A stretch of 64,000 nt of DNA, taken from contig JAIFAC010000303.1 in NCBI GenBank assembly GCA_026545765.1, forward strand, positions 62,001-126,000. The letters run 5' to 3'. How positions within the stretch are numbered: position 1 is the first letter of the stretch; each line of letters opens with the position of its first letter. The notes beneath the pieces were generated by a model. It searched no databases. It was not told where the DNA came from and saw nothing but the letters and a program-made list of their open reading frames with translations. Below are positions 1-10,491 of this stretch, piece after piece. This DNA comes from Plantago major (lineage: Eukaryota > Streptophyta > Magnoliopsida > Lamiales > Plantaginaceae). Both the position numbers and the translations under genes were made by a program.

Positions 1-479
1 CCCACACCAGCAGAATGCCGAATATTAGAATTGGATACCTCCAATGCCGTGAAATCAAACTAAATTTTGACGCTTCACAAACAAAATCTTGCATATGCTT
101 CTACGGAGTTATTACAGACCTCACAATGGAGAAACTTTCATGGAAGCAACGAAATCGTCAATGTACAAAGTCCACAAATAGCGTAAGCCATGCAAGAGAC
201 GCAGTGATATTGGCTCATGAAGCGGCTTTAATCGAGTAATCTTTGAAGGAGACCGCCTCATGTCATTAAAGCAATCCACACCTCCTTCCAAATTTCTCAA
301 TCATAGGTCCTATAATTGATGACCAAGTCTTTGTTATCCAACTTTGAGTCATTACATTTCATTTTGTCCTAGACTAGCAAATATGGTTGCACATGATCTT
401 TGTCAAAATGTATTAGAAGATCGTGTTGGTGGTTCCATTTATTCGATTGATGTAATCTTGAACTTAGGCTTCTTTTTAT
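1..479 (+). pseudogene. RNase H-like domain fragment (LINE / RVT_3 type), broken
   Basis: Translated pieces on the plus strand follow the order of the RNase H-like domain found at the end of plant non-LTR (LINE) polyproteins and in the related host protein families. NFDAS is the first catalytic-aspartate strand, HEA is the helix with the glutamate, VIFEGD is the next aspartate strand, and RLANMVAHDL is the last helix. The pieces lie in more than one frame: the first runs from 15 to about 215, then the match moves to another frame for the VIFEGD part, and stops interrupt the middle. The upstream end is outside the window, so it cannot be told whether a reverse transcriptase precedes it. A retrocopy of a host RNase H-like gene is an alternative. 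It is not expected to make protein. Confidence 0.6.
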
Positions 480-789
480 TGAATGAAATATGACTTTATA
501 GAAAGAAAAAATTTCACTACGGAGCAATATCAAACAAGTAAAAGATTATCTTATATTAATAAAAAGATTATTCACGTTGTTTTCATGGGGTTTCCTTACA
601 AATTACAATCCTCTTATGATTTTTATATCATGTCACAGCTAGTGAGTACCTCATCCAATCACATAATTACCACCAATTAAAATGTACCAATCACTATAAT
701 AATTTTTATATCATTTCAACGATGTTGTGTTTATATTTTATTACACTAACAACCTCCGTATCGAGGCAAGCAACGACTTCTCTTTCTAC
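480..789. other. AT-rich spacer upstream of the MLP-like gene
   Basis: This stretch is AT-rich and carries no supportable gene. Short open frames in it have no recognisable motif. It probably contains the upstream control region of the MLP-like gene that follows, but no specific binding site stands out. Confidence 0.4.
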
Positions 790-797
790 TATATAAA
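790..797 (+). promoter_or_regulatory. TATA box of the MLP-like gene
   Basis: TATATAAA followed by CCCC lies about 120 bp upstream of the ATG at 916. That fits a plant TATA box followed by a 5' leader of about 90 bases. No other TATA-like site is closer to the start codon. Confidence 0.6.
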
Positions 798-1161
798 CCC
801 CCTAGTGAAGAGCTAGAAGTGCACATATTATCTTTTATTAATTCAAAACACATTTTAATTTCTTGACAAGATTTCGAATTCACTAATAATAATTAAAAGT
901 ATATAATATAAACATATGGCTTCTTCAGCACTACCTTGTAAGCTGTTCGCACAACTTCCGATCAAAGCCGGTGGAGGAGAGTTGTTTCATGAGCTGGTTT
1001 CGAATAAGCCACACGAACTTATCACTGCTTCCCCCATAAAACTTCAAGCTTGTAAAGTTCATGAAGGAACCATCGAACAGATGGTCAGATCAAATTTTGG
1101 AATTTCACCGCTGAAGTAACTATATTCAATTAATCATATAATTTTACTAGTGTATAATACA

Positions 1162-1392
1162 AACTTTTTGAGAGACATTTCTGAGAGACCAATTCAACAT
1201 CACATATTTATGTACAAACATCATATGTTTAACTTTAAACATTGTGTATATAATAAACCTACATTATACAATTGCATTATTTATATGCATTTCTAACATG
1301 TGATGTTTAATTTGTAGCTAAACATGTGATTTTTATGATAAAATATGTGATGTTTGATTTTGCCTTTTCGAGAGACGGTCTCTTGCAAAAGT
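1162..1392. repeat. MITE copy 1 in the MLP intron
   Basis: The element has imperfect inverted ends built on ACTTTTGNGAGAGACCGTCTC: the left end begins AAACTTTTTGAGAGAC and the right end finishes GAGACGGTCTCTTGCAAAAG. The interior, AT-rich with CATCATATGTTTAACTTTAAAC, contains no gene. The same sequence recurs about 30 bp downstream as copy 2. It is a short non-autonomous DNA transposon; the superfamily was not resolved. Its left end is more decayed than that of copy 2. Confidence 0.7.
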
Positions 1393-1422
1393 TACTAATT
1401 AATTAACGGTTATAAAATTTAC

Positions 1423-1631
1423 AAACTTTTGCGATAGACCGTCTCTCGGGGAGACCAATTCAACATCATATATTTACGTACAAGCATCATATGTTTAACT
1501 TTAAACAACGTGTGTATAATAAACCTGCATTATAGTTGTATAATTCTATGCATTTCTTAACATGTAATGTTTGTGATAAAGTATATGATGTTTGATTTAG
1601 TCTCTCCGAAAGACGGTCTCTCACAAAAGTT
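1423..1631. repeat. MITE copy 2 in the MLP intron
   Basis: This is the second copy of the same MITE in the same orientation. It starts AACTTTTGCGATAGACCGTC and ends AGACGGTCTCTCACAAAAGT, giving clearer terminal inverted repeats of about 20 bp than copy 1. Interior blocks such as CATATGTTTAACTTTAAACA are nearly the same in both copies. The remaining intron sequence (1632-2151) shows nothing recognisable. Confidence 0.72.
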
Positions 1632-2589
1632 ACTCTATAAAATTCTTACTTAAAGAACAGAGTATGAGTTCTCAGTAATATCCTAATGTTTATTTGGCTA
1701 TGTTCTCTTCATCTCAAAAACCATTAATTTCAATTTAGATCAAATCAGTTCATTCAAAGGAAAAGAACAGAACCTTAGTCTTTTTCTTCTAATATTTGTT
1801 GTATACAATCTCCCAAGAGACTACTCTTAGAATAATATATGATCGATGGAATCCGGAATTTTGAGGTTAATTCGATGAACAAATTAAAAACCAATTCGCT
1901 CTATTCGAGCGACCTCCAAGGGATTCTTGGCACGATTCACATAGAATTAGAGTTTGATTTGCACGATTAAAAAATATTTTAACTGGAACATTCTTGATTA
2001 GGTTTTAGTTTGCTTATGAATTCAGTAGATATAATATACTTAGTTTTCTATTCACTGAACCTATATGTATACTATATTTTTCTTAGAAATTAATTAATAA
2101 CACCTCTAATTAATTATCAACCACGATTATATATTTGTATGCATAATTTAGATGGAGAAAAGCATTCTGCAAAGACTCTGGTTGAGAAATTTGATATGGA
2201 GAAAAAGAGCATTAGATATAAATGGCTTGAAGGGGACATGCTGGAGTTGTACAAACATTTTGCTGTAACAATTCATGTCGAAACCAAGGAAGATGGCGAC
2301 TTTGTTACATGGACTAGAGTACGAGCTGCGTGAGCCGGATACTCCACATCCACTTTCACTTGTCAAATTCCATATCGAACTCAAAGGAGATCGAGGCCCA
2401 TGTTCATGCCTGAAATATTACAGAAACAAATATTATACTTGAAAAAAATAAATATTTTTACACGTAATAAGTGTAAAATTAGTTTCACCTTGATCATATA
2501 TGTATAAGAGACCCACTAGGTCACTTAAGCATAAGCGAAACAAGTTTATGAATTAGAAGATGCCCTAGTTATCTTTATCTAATAGTACT

Positions 2590-3426
2590 TGTTGAGGGGA
2601 TGAGCATCAAACACTAACTAAACTACTACAAGTCCCAATTCTAAGATCCGTCTCCAACTTGATGTTCGTACTAAAAGCTTTGTCCAAGCCGGAGCACCGG
2701 AAAGGACTAAGGGGTTAGAAGGGTAATCCAGTTTGCTATTGTCAAACCGGGAAGAGACTTTACTCAAGAGAGAGAATGAAGCTCTCAATGTAGTAATTAT
2801 GAGGGAAGGTATGATATGAGTTGACTTACCTTAATGTGTGTGATCTTGTGCTATATAGTTATCATGTACTTATGAAGTGGCTCATAAGATGATGCCAAGT
2901 ATATGTTCAGGATTTGGACAACATGCTCCTCGCCCACGGCCCAATAGTATGTGAAAGTCCAACACCATTAGATGGGTCCGAGGGTAGATTGGTCCTTTAC
3001 CTCGTAGTACTATTCTCACCGATGGGTCCGTGAGACCTTTAGAATGATTCGAGCTCGCTGAGTTGGTCTGTTCTAGGTAACTCAGTTGACGGTCCGAGAC
3101 ACAAGTCGCTTCTAAGTATCTTGAGGTTCCAATATATATGTTTGGTGTTATTGTTAAGGTGGCGTCCGAGTTTATCTCGCCCACCCATTCGCATCCCCGA
3201 CAATGTCGGATATGTGATCCTTTGTCGAGTTCTCGAGAAATGTGCCCCTAGGTCGGACTAGCTGAAAAGGTGTATTGACCTAAGTGTACTGGTTGACCAG
3301 GAAGGGTTTCCTTAAGGCGGACTTCCAAAGGTCGGACAAGTACTGAATTGTCCATTCTAGCCTTGATGCGCTCTAGGACACGCTCTATGGCGCCCTTAAC
3401 GGATTGGACATATATCCGTATCAACA
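2590..3426 (-). repeat. E1 3' LTR
   Basis: Starts TGTTGAGGGG and ends ATATCCGTATCAACA on the plus strand, giving TG...CA ends. The first 600 bases match 15362-15988 block for block, for example the segment around GAGAGAGAATGAAGCTCTC. That makes the two a pair from one element. Length is 837 bp. The target duplication partner is outside the window. Confidence 0.85.
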
Positions 3427-3475
3427 TATGTCCCCCTAGTTTCCAAGTATCTTAGTAAAAGATAGTTGTGGAACT
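3427..3475 (-). promoter_or_regulatory. Polypurine tract and conserved block beside E1 3' LTR
   Basis: On the minus strand a CTAGGGGGACATA tract abuts the 3' LTR, as expected for the plus-strand primer of reverse transcription. The whole stretch of about 50 bp is nearly the same beside the 3' LTRs of E2 (16813-16862) and E3 (53905-53957), although the LTRs themselves have drifted far apart. The strong conservation extends beyond the purine tract. Confidence 0.7.
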
Positions 3476-3578
3476 ATAAGTAGAAGAACAAGTGTGTTTT
3501 AGGAGCGTGTCCAAATCGTTAAATGTGAGGGAGAAAATCCCTTCTTTCCATGCTAAAAATATGTATCTGTGTTTCAGG

Positions 3579-3628
<50 letters not shown>

Positions 3629-4020
3629 TCCCCCCCCCCCTTTCGTTCTACAGTCCGAGATAGAAAAAATCCCGGACTGTAGAAGGAAAAGGTATTTGTA
3701 TCCAAGATATATCGAGATCCGAGTACGGTATTAGGATTTAAAGAAGTCTCTTGTGGAAGATTGTGTAGGAAGCAATTCGTTGGGCTGGATATGTGAAATG
3801 GTTCACCTGGGCTGATGAATAATGATCCAAGAGGCCTAATAAGTTGTCCGTCCAGCCCATGAGTGAGGATCCCGAGATAATGTCGAATTTCCAAAATAAA
3901 TTTAATGGGGCGTGATGTAATTTCGCAAAATGTGAACCGATGCGACCGTTGGATTGAAATGATCAACGGCTGGGATTTAAACCCAAGTGATGCGACGTTT
4001 CGGCTTCCCCAACTATCCTT
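3476..4020. other. E1 upstream region of the antisense gene, with AT microsatellite
   Basis: There is no supportable coding region. It contains an (AT)n run of about 45 bp at roughly 3583-3627, followed by a C tract at 3630-3640. The open frames across it (runs of Ile-Tyr) are simply translated repeat. The rest probably serves as the distal promoter of the antisense gene. The ~100-bp tandem repeats seen here in E2 and E3 are absent from E1. Confidence 0.6.
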
Positions 4021-4030
4021 CTATAAATAG
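4021..4030 (+). promoter_or_regulatory. TATA box of the E1 antisense gene
   Basis: CTATAAATAG lies on the plus strand, opposite to the direction of gag-pol. The same box is found at the equivalent place in E2 (17500) and E3 (53151, minus). In E1 and E2 it is followed by leader sequence with repeats of the type CAATCCGAGCAA. A leader intron with GTAAGT (from 4205) and CTAG (to 4681) joins directly to the ATG at 4683. Confidence 0.65.
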
Positions 4031-4682
4031 TTGCCAGATCTGTCATTTTCACACTTTAGCCAAATCGAATCCAGAGCAATCCTAAGCAATCCGAGCAAAT
4101 AACAAGCTTCCGAGCAATCAAAGTTTCCAGCAGTAATCGACATCCGCAAGTCGCCGGAGAGCAAGGCTTTGTGTCTGGCCCATTCTTTTTAAACCGCTTA
4201 TCAAGTAAGTAACCGTCCTCTCTAAATTCTGACTGATTGTTCTTCTTTCTCGGATGCATGTATGCTTTGTTGAATTTCCAATATCATATGCTGTATAGAT
4301 AGGGTGTTTTTGGCCAAGTAATGTGCCGTATGTTGAATTTTGGTGATTCTAGTATTGCATGCATTCTGTAGTTGAATTATGGTGCCAATTTGTAGACATG
4401 ACTTGTAGATTGGCCCTGTGAATGTGCCATGTATGGTAGATTATAGCGCCAGTAGGTTTGTTGAAATCCTTGTTGCCTTGCCTGTGGTAGATAACAAAGC
4501 TAATCGCACATAGAATTCTCAGGTAACGGCCTTGTGTGACAAGTTAGGTGCCGAGGTAGGAAAGAATGACCCATAGGAATGCCCCATAAAGTAGGGTTTC
4601 TTCTGACAATGGGACTTAATAAGATACATAAACGAATCCCTGACGAACATAACATCATTTTCTCGACTGCTTCTTCTCTAGG

Positions 4683-7610
4683 ATGTCCGGGATCGATAGT
4701 CGGAACCAACATGAAGTTCAAGACTATGATGGCGGAATAATCCAAGGGTCTGAGTCTGCTATGTAACCGTCTGTGTCGCACCACCCGAGTTGGAGATTCG
4801 ACATAACAGACTTCCTGTGGAGGTACGCAACGCGGACGTTGTGGAGCTCGTCTCTTCTGAGGACTCAGACGCTGGGCATGGGGTCCGTGACACCGCTACT
4901 ACTCGTAATGAGGTGTGAGAAGCCGCATTTAATGTTGCGAGAACAAGGGCACGAAGTTCAAACCCGACCATAAAGTGGTGGTATGCCTGCAGGTAGGAAT
5001 GTGCCTCGGACTGAACAGGGAGACGACACTGGTCGTGAGGCAGATGATGTGGAGATGTTCGAGGCTGGGGAGGAGGACCGTGTTGTGATGGAACAGGTCC
5101 GACCAATCCGAGTACATCCGGGAGACAAGAAGTTGGAGAAGAAGAGGATAAAGAAGGAGAGGAAGAGGAGGAAGACGAGGAGGAAGCCTCAAGCCGCCTG
5201 GCCCACGGGATGATCTGGCGAACCAATCGCCAATTGTCCTGCACCCTAAAGTGCCCGCACAACCTAATCCACCATTAGTCACGCGGTCGCGGAGCTCAAA
5301 GCGGCACGGACTAAATTCCTCGCCTTGCGCTCACCGTCAGAATCGCAAACCCGTACGGTGAGCTTAACGTGGATGGCTTGCTTCCCACCTGTCCATCAAA
5401 GGTTAAGCCCGAAGATATTCCGGAGTGGAGGCGGAAGTGGGAAATTCCAGAGTCCGTTGAAATCATGGTTCCAGATCCGGGCACGCTTTCTGCAATCCAC
5501 CCGCTGGATATATGTGCGTGCATGAAGCGGCCTTCTCGTGTGGATGGAAGGTTCCCATCGTGTCCGAATTTAAGCACATCCTGAATCACATCGGTATTGG
5601 TCCGAGCCAGGTTATCCCCAAATCTTTGGGAAACCTTATTTGTTTCGCGGTCTTCTGTGCGAAGAGGGACAAAGTGTAAATTTTGAAAACTTTCGCAATT
5701 GTTCAATGTGACTTTTAGTACGGGAATCCTCTTCTATATTTTTGTAAATAGGAAGTCGATAACTTCATTTCCGATCCCATTTCTCTCTCGGATCAAAATG
5801 GTGGGAAAAATACATCTTCGCATGGATGGCTTTGAAGACCGGAGAGTCCGTAGGAGACGGGAGCAATGGGGTTGCCAAGAAGTTTTCAAGGAAAGTATCC
5901 TGACCGGCGCCTTCCGCAAGAATGTGGCTCTGGCGTAAAATCCACAAGAAAACCACCACCTACATATCTATTTCACGGATTGATTTGTCAGCCGTTGCCC
6001 TATTTGTGCGGACTGACTGACGTTGTGGAGGTCGGAGGGAAGACCGACTTCAGTAAGGATTCTGAATTAGGACTCGTGTTTTCTCTTTTTTTGAATGTCA
6101 TGCATGATTGTTCCACAGCTTGTCCACTATTCGCATTTTTTATAAACCAGATTCCGACATCGTTTGTTTGTTCCACAACTTAGTGGTTCAACTACATCAT
6201 GTAGACTCTCCGAGCGAAAAAGAAGCAGCAAAGGGAGCAACAGGCTCTTGAGCTTGCCACTGGCCAGAGGGCCAGAATCATTAATACTTCCGTGGGACTC
6301 ACTATGACGGACCCTAAGAATGCAGCGGTGTTTGCTGCGGAAGAGGATAGGCGGAAGTAGCGGTGAGGCTCCAAACTTTGGAGGTGCTCGACAAAGGCAA
6401 AGATCCTCTTCGAGTGTCGCCGCTCAAGCCTCCGACTTCGCCGCCCATGACCTCTCGACTGGCGGTTCTATCGCGCCCGCACTCGCTGGACGGCCGATGC
6501 GGGATGCCATCGTTTCGCAAGAAGAGAAACGCAACTGGATGTCTCTAGCGGCGAAGAGGCAGCTATTCTCCGCCATCCTGCCGTTATCCGATCAAGCGGC
6601 CCTTGATGCGGAGTATGAACGGAGTTGTGGACTCCCCGAGGTTGAAAGGGTCGGAGAGATCCACGATTTGCATCAAAGGGTAAGTGAATTTAGTGGATTT
6701 GTAGTTTCTATTGATGTTTGAGAATATAACTTCTGATTATTCGGATCTCTTGTAGCTCGGATGCATGATCAGAGCAATGCAGTGGAAGGACAGTGAATGA
6801 GCTACCATTGAAGAGGATTTGCACAAGGCAGTGGCTGTTGTGGCGGAGGAGGCGGATAAGGTCAAACAGGTAGAGGCCAAGTCGAAGAAAAAGGATGTGG
6901 TCATCAACAAGCTGAAGGCGAACTGGGACCAGACTAAGGCAGACTTGGAGTGGAAGGAGCACTTCATTGATGGGGCAATGAAGATGTTCCTGGAGTCCAA
7001 GGATGCTGTCCTTGAAGATCTCCAGTTCGTCTGGCTCCAGGTTGTGAAGGACTTTATGAAGTCTGACTCAATCAAGTTCTTCATGGCGACAAAGCCGATG
7101 CTCCGCTGAGGGGTTCTCATCCGCCATCGCCAATTGCTTAAGGGGTTGGTGCCTCCGAACTTTGATTGGAAAAAGGAAGGATTGGATCCGCTTCACGGAT
7201 GATAATGGGGTGGAAATTCCAAAGGAGGTCGCTCTCGATGAGCGGTCATGGCCCGTGAGTTCATGGAGGTGGTCACCGATGAAGGTGACATTGAGATCAA
7301 CAACGGTGGACCTTTTCTTCCTGAATTTGTTTCGAAGGCTCTGGAGAAGGTCTGCTTCACGCCTTTCAAGAACTACTTGAACTTCTTGAAGAATTGGTAC
7401 CATATGCCCTCCCGGATCCGTGGCTATGACGCGGACTACAACATGTTTGAGAGCATAAAGGCATCCTTCAATGCTATTGACGAAGTCATGTGCAATGCCA
7501 CAAACGCCATCGCTATGGATGTCCCTAGTGTCGGGAGATCAACTGCCAATCTGACCACCGCCAATCCATCTAGGACCAGTGACGTCGGTCCGAGCAAACC
7601 TCTTCCTTAG
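4683..7610 (+). pseudogene. E1 antisense accessory gene (aORF), fossil
   Basis: A multi-exon gene lying antisense to the element's gag-pol. Recognisable stretches, in order, are an acidic and basic N-terminal part with DDVEMFEAGEEDR, a domain segment with IPEWRRKWEIPESVEIMV, an Arg/Ser-rich linker, and a Lys/Glu-rich coiled-coil segment (EEADKVKQVEAKSKKKD near 6850). The end includes EFMEVVTDEGDIEINNGGPF and FNAIDEVMCNATNAI. The domain segment resembles, from memory and unsearched, the family listed in Pfam as putative gypsy-type transposon (PF04195). Intron-like GT-AG spacers near 6053-6183 and 6680-6755 match introns of the E2 and E3 copies. Function is unknown. It is broken in several places. 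Confidence 0.65.
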
Positions 7611-8039
7611 TGAGAAGCCCGGGGTATGCTCCGTGGAAAGTATGTAATGATTGAATATTGATCTTTGATGGCATGGATCTGCTGCTACATTAATTTTTCC
7701 TTCGCATGTAATATTTTGCAAGTACAATATCCTTCTGTTTATATAATGATGCTTGTGTGTTATGTACTTCCTTGATCCATCGAAATATGCATAGTTTTTA
7801 TAGATTGCATGAGTATACAACTCTAGCAAACTCGGATTACTTCCCTCGACTTGCAAATTAAGTAAAAAAGTATCAACTTACTATTTTTCGGACCACTTGG
7901 TAGATCGACACTGGGCAATTTTCATAAAACGGGTTGCACAGATAGATTAAAGAGTTTATGCTCGGACACTTTTATAGATAGTTATGAAAAGTAAAAACGG
8001 GCTCAATATGACTAGATGGGGTAAGCCCAAATGATCCAA
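7611..8039. other. E1 spacer after the antisense gene
   Basis: AT-rich sequence, probably the 3' flank of the antisense gene. It opens with GGGGTATGCTCCG, a block also present after the E2 and E3 copies as GGGGTATGCCCCG. No coding region is seen. Confidence 0.45.
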
Positions 8040-8131
8040 CACTGCTTGGCCCAGACGGATGGCCCAAGCCCATCGTCGACGTCAGTCTTCTCACGTGGCG
8101 GACGCTGATTTGTTCGTCATATCTATAAATA
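8040..8131 (+). promoter_or_regulatory. Second antisense promoter block of E1 (GGCCCA, G-box, TATA)
   Basis: Two GGCCCA motifs (8048, 8061), a CACGTGG G-box at 8092 and a TATAAAT box at 8124 follow each other on the plus strand. The same order and the same spacing of about 32 bp between G-box and TATA are seen in E2 (21561-21654) and E3 (49113-49203). GGCCCA is the plant site II element bound by TCP factors, and CACGTG is bound by bZIP/bHLH factors. What it transcribes in E1 is unclear. Confidence 0.6.
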
Positions 8132-8979
8132 CCCGAGTTTTCAACTGCACTGATCGTACAATTCCGATTCTAATATCCGTTATGTTGAAAATTTCTTTCT
8201 TCTTTCTCAAGCTCGGATTCATCTGGCACCATTACATAGGCAGATTGAACCTAGCTGTCTTAATAGGAAGATGGTTTCGATCAGCTTCCTCGAGATTCTG
8301 GCCCACTCTCAAATCGGTACATGTTGTCTTGAGTTTGAGAGTGGCGTGGGTCTAGAGGGATGGGTTGCTCGAGATCTGTTGTTAGGAAACATAGATCTTG
8401 GAAAATGTTCCGATCTGAGGAGTAAACCGACGGACGATCCCATCGGTCGTATGCATGATCCACCCGGTAGGAGCTTGTCCTGTTCGAGGAGTCAAGCGGT
8501 GGGTCGTAATACGATCAATGTGTCATATCCGTGTTTGGATTTGAACGAATGGGTGTTTTGAATAATCTTAATGTCCGGAGATTGATTCTTGATTTTTTCG
8601 CATTACAGGTACATCCCACTACTCGTTGTTAATGGAAGGATTGATGCTATTGGGATGCCGGGGGTTCCTTTGCTTGAGAGATCCCCTGGTGAAGTTATGG
8701 CATATTTCGGAGAATATGACTGACTTTTCCGTTGTATTGTAGATGTTGTGTGGATCCGAATAGATATATCGGATCATAACATGTACAAAGGGGATTATGT
8801 GCACTTTGTTTATTGTACAAATGTAATTGTTGTTAGAGTCTCTTTGCCATGTAAATAATCAAATTTCGATTTGAATCGAAAGATGAAAGTTGTATTGATT
8901 TGCCGTAAATTCAATTACAACTTGTGGGATTCGTGGCCAATGAAAAAAGAGTAACAAAAATATAACTGACAGAGTTCTG
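8132..8979. other. E1 region between second antisense promoter and integrase end
   Basis: No convincing gene. Short plus-strand frames exist (8271-8561, for example) but I could not match them to the short frame conserved in E2 and E3. The stretch around 8880-8930 (TTGTATTGATTTGCCG) is the shared sequence just behind the end of integrase, on the minus strand, in all three Tat-like copies. Confidence 0.45.
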
Positions 8980-9168
8980 TGTAATAAACCATAAGCGTAG
9001 AAATTTTGAAGGTTCTTAGCATTCCAAGTACGCTTGAGTGGGCGTCCGTGCTCGTCCTCCAACTCATAACTTCCGTTCACTCTAGCTGGCGATCTTGTCG
9101 TCCCGCCCACTTGGGCTCGAAGTTTCCCAACATTGCTCAAAATATCAGCTCACGGAGAACTAGGTCTC
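8980..9168 (-). pseudogene. E1 integrase C-terminal end, fossil
   Basis: The minus-strand translation shows SNVGKLRAQ, VNGSYELEDEHGRPLKRTWN and AKNLQNFYA. These are the conserved end of Tat integrase, also present in E2 (23101) and E3 (47829). It is cut at 9169 by the LTR of element X. The remainder of integrase, RNase H and most of RT are not found on the other side, so a large piece was lost. Confidence 0.75.
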
Positions 9169-10491
9169 TGATGTGCTCAAATTAATACTTAGAAAATAAG
9201 TAGTAAGCAGTCGTCGTAGACAGACAATGCTAACCACATGATCGTTCACTAAGGAGCTAACTAAGCCACTATAGTGATGCAGAGCAAATACAGAGATGTT
9301 TGCAGAAAACAAGATTTGGAAATTTGTATTTTTTACCTAAACTAAACCTAACACAGGAAACAGAAGAAAACTAGTTGGTGAAAATCAATGGAAAGAAGAG
9401 AGAACACGGTAGTGATGATCCGTTATGCTAATTCAATACTAGGTAATCGCTCATATTTGTCACACGGTCATGACAGTAAAGCAATCAATTCAATTCAACC
9501 GATTGTAATTTGAATATTTAAAACTAGAGTAATCGTGGGTTGTCATGCCACCATCCTTAACCAAAACAACTTTGAAGGTTTAAAACTAACCTATTGAATT
9601 GAAGGTTTTAATAAGATTTAAAACTAGACGAACCTATATGAACGAATGCTGGAATCGAAGACGAAAGAAGGCATGGTATTGAATACGCAGAGCATAAACA
9701 TGGTGATAATTGCATGCAAGATCATACAATTCGATAGACAGAAGAAAACAAAGAATTGTAGATAAGCAATAGAGAGTTATCAATAAATTACCAAGAATTG
9801 GCGTCGATGATTCTTACAAGATGAAAACTAAGCTCCAAAGATCAATCAATGATAAACTAGGGTTCTTAGGTCCCAAATAGGGTTTAGAATAAGTTATGAT
9901 TGAAGTTATGGTGAAAGAAATCTATTTATAGGAGAAAAAACGAACAAAATCCGTCCAGAATTCGGCCGTAAATCGCCTATCGCGAAATCTCGCCACGCGA
10001 AGAAAATAGTTGCCAAGCGAGGCAATCGCTTAGGTCCCCAAATTGTTTCGCAAAATCTCGCCACAAGCGAACTTAAAACCTCTGTAACTGTTTCTGCAGA
10101 CAGAATTTCGCCATGCTTCCAAAACGAAAGTTGTAGACCTTTGAATTATATTTCCGTGGCCACCGAGATAAGGTCAATCGGACATCATATGAGAGAGTTA
10201 TGGCCAAAATGGCTAGACTGCTCCGTAAAACTTTACTTTTGCAAGCTTCGCTAAAGCGGCTCAAATCTTTGTCCTAACTCCGAATCCACTTCCGCTGCCC
10301 AGTTACTCTACATTCAATGATCTAGAACCAAAGTTTTCACTCCGATTTTCACCTTCAGGACACAAAAATCCTACAAAACACAAACAAGAAACCAAACATA
10401 AAAACGCACTAAAATAATATAAAACTAAGGTCAAAGACTAACAAAGACGATTAAAAAGGACCAAATGAGACGTTAAAATATTGTCTCATCA
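9169..10491 (-). repeat. LTR of element X
   Basis: Starts TGATGTGCTC and ends TTGTCTCATCA on the plus strand, so its termini form TGATG...CATCA. Length is 1,323 bp. A TATA box (TATTTATA at 9923-9930; TATAAATA on the minus strand) supports minus-strand transcription. The flank GTCTC at 9164-9168 may be one half of a target duplication whose partner was lost. Confidence 0.65.

Larger units (their letters stand above)
916..2413 (+). pseudogene. Major latex protein-like (MLP, Bet v 1 family) gene with small indels
   Basis: Members of this family are small (about 150 residue) cytosolic ligand-binding proteins linked to defence and stress. Exon 1 (916-1115) opens MASSALPCKLFAQLPIKAGG and continues through SNKPHEL and KVHEGTIEQ, typical MLP landmarks. 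The following IKFWNFTAE is present but in another frame, as if one base were missing just after EQ. The intron is about 1,036 bp (GT at 1116, AG at 2150-2151). Exon 2 gives DGEKHSAKTLVEKFDMEKKS, WLEGDMLELYKHFAV and DGDFVTWT. Two further two-base losses then move YELREPDTPHPLSLVKF and the tail EAHVHA, before TGA at 2411, into other frames. The exon 1/exon 2 phase also does not match by one base. Total length fits the family. It is either a recent pseudogene or a real gene with uncorrected sequence errors; the even spread of tiny indels leaves both open. Confidence 0.75.

Noticed and set aside
916-1119. Taking the 67-residue exon 1 frame as a complete small protein.
   Set aside because: The frame leaves the MLP alignment after EGTIEQ; the family sequence continues in another frame up to the splice donor at 1116 and in exon 2.
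3492-3966. Open frames at 3492-3734 (+) and 3583-3966 (-).
   Set aside because: Both run through an (AT)n microsatellite and consist of Ile-Tyr repeats; neither has conserved sequence in E2 or E3.
4759-5282. Minus-strand frames with Ser- and Leu-rich runs opposite the E1 antisense gene.
   Set aside because: Low-complexity complements of the acidic and basic part of the antisense gene; there is no conservation in this direction.
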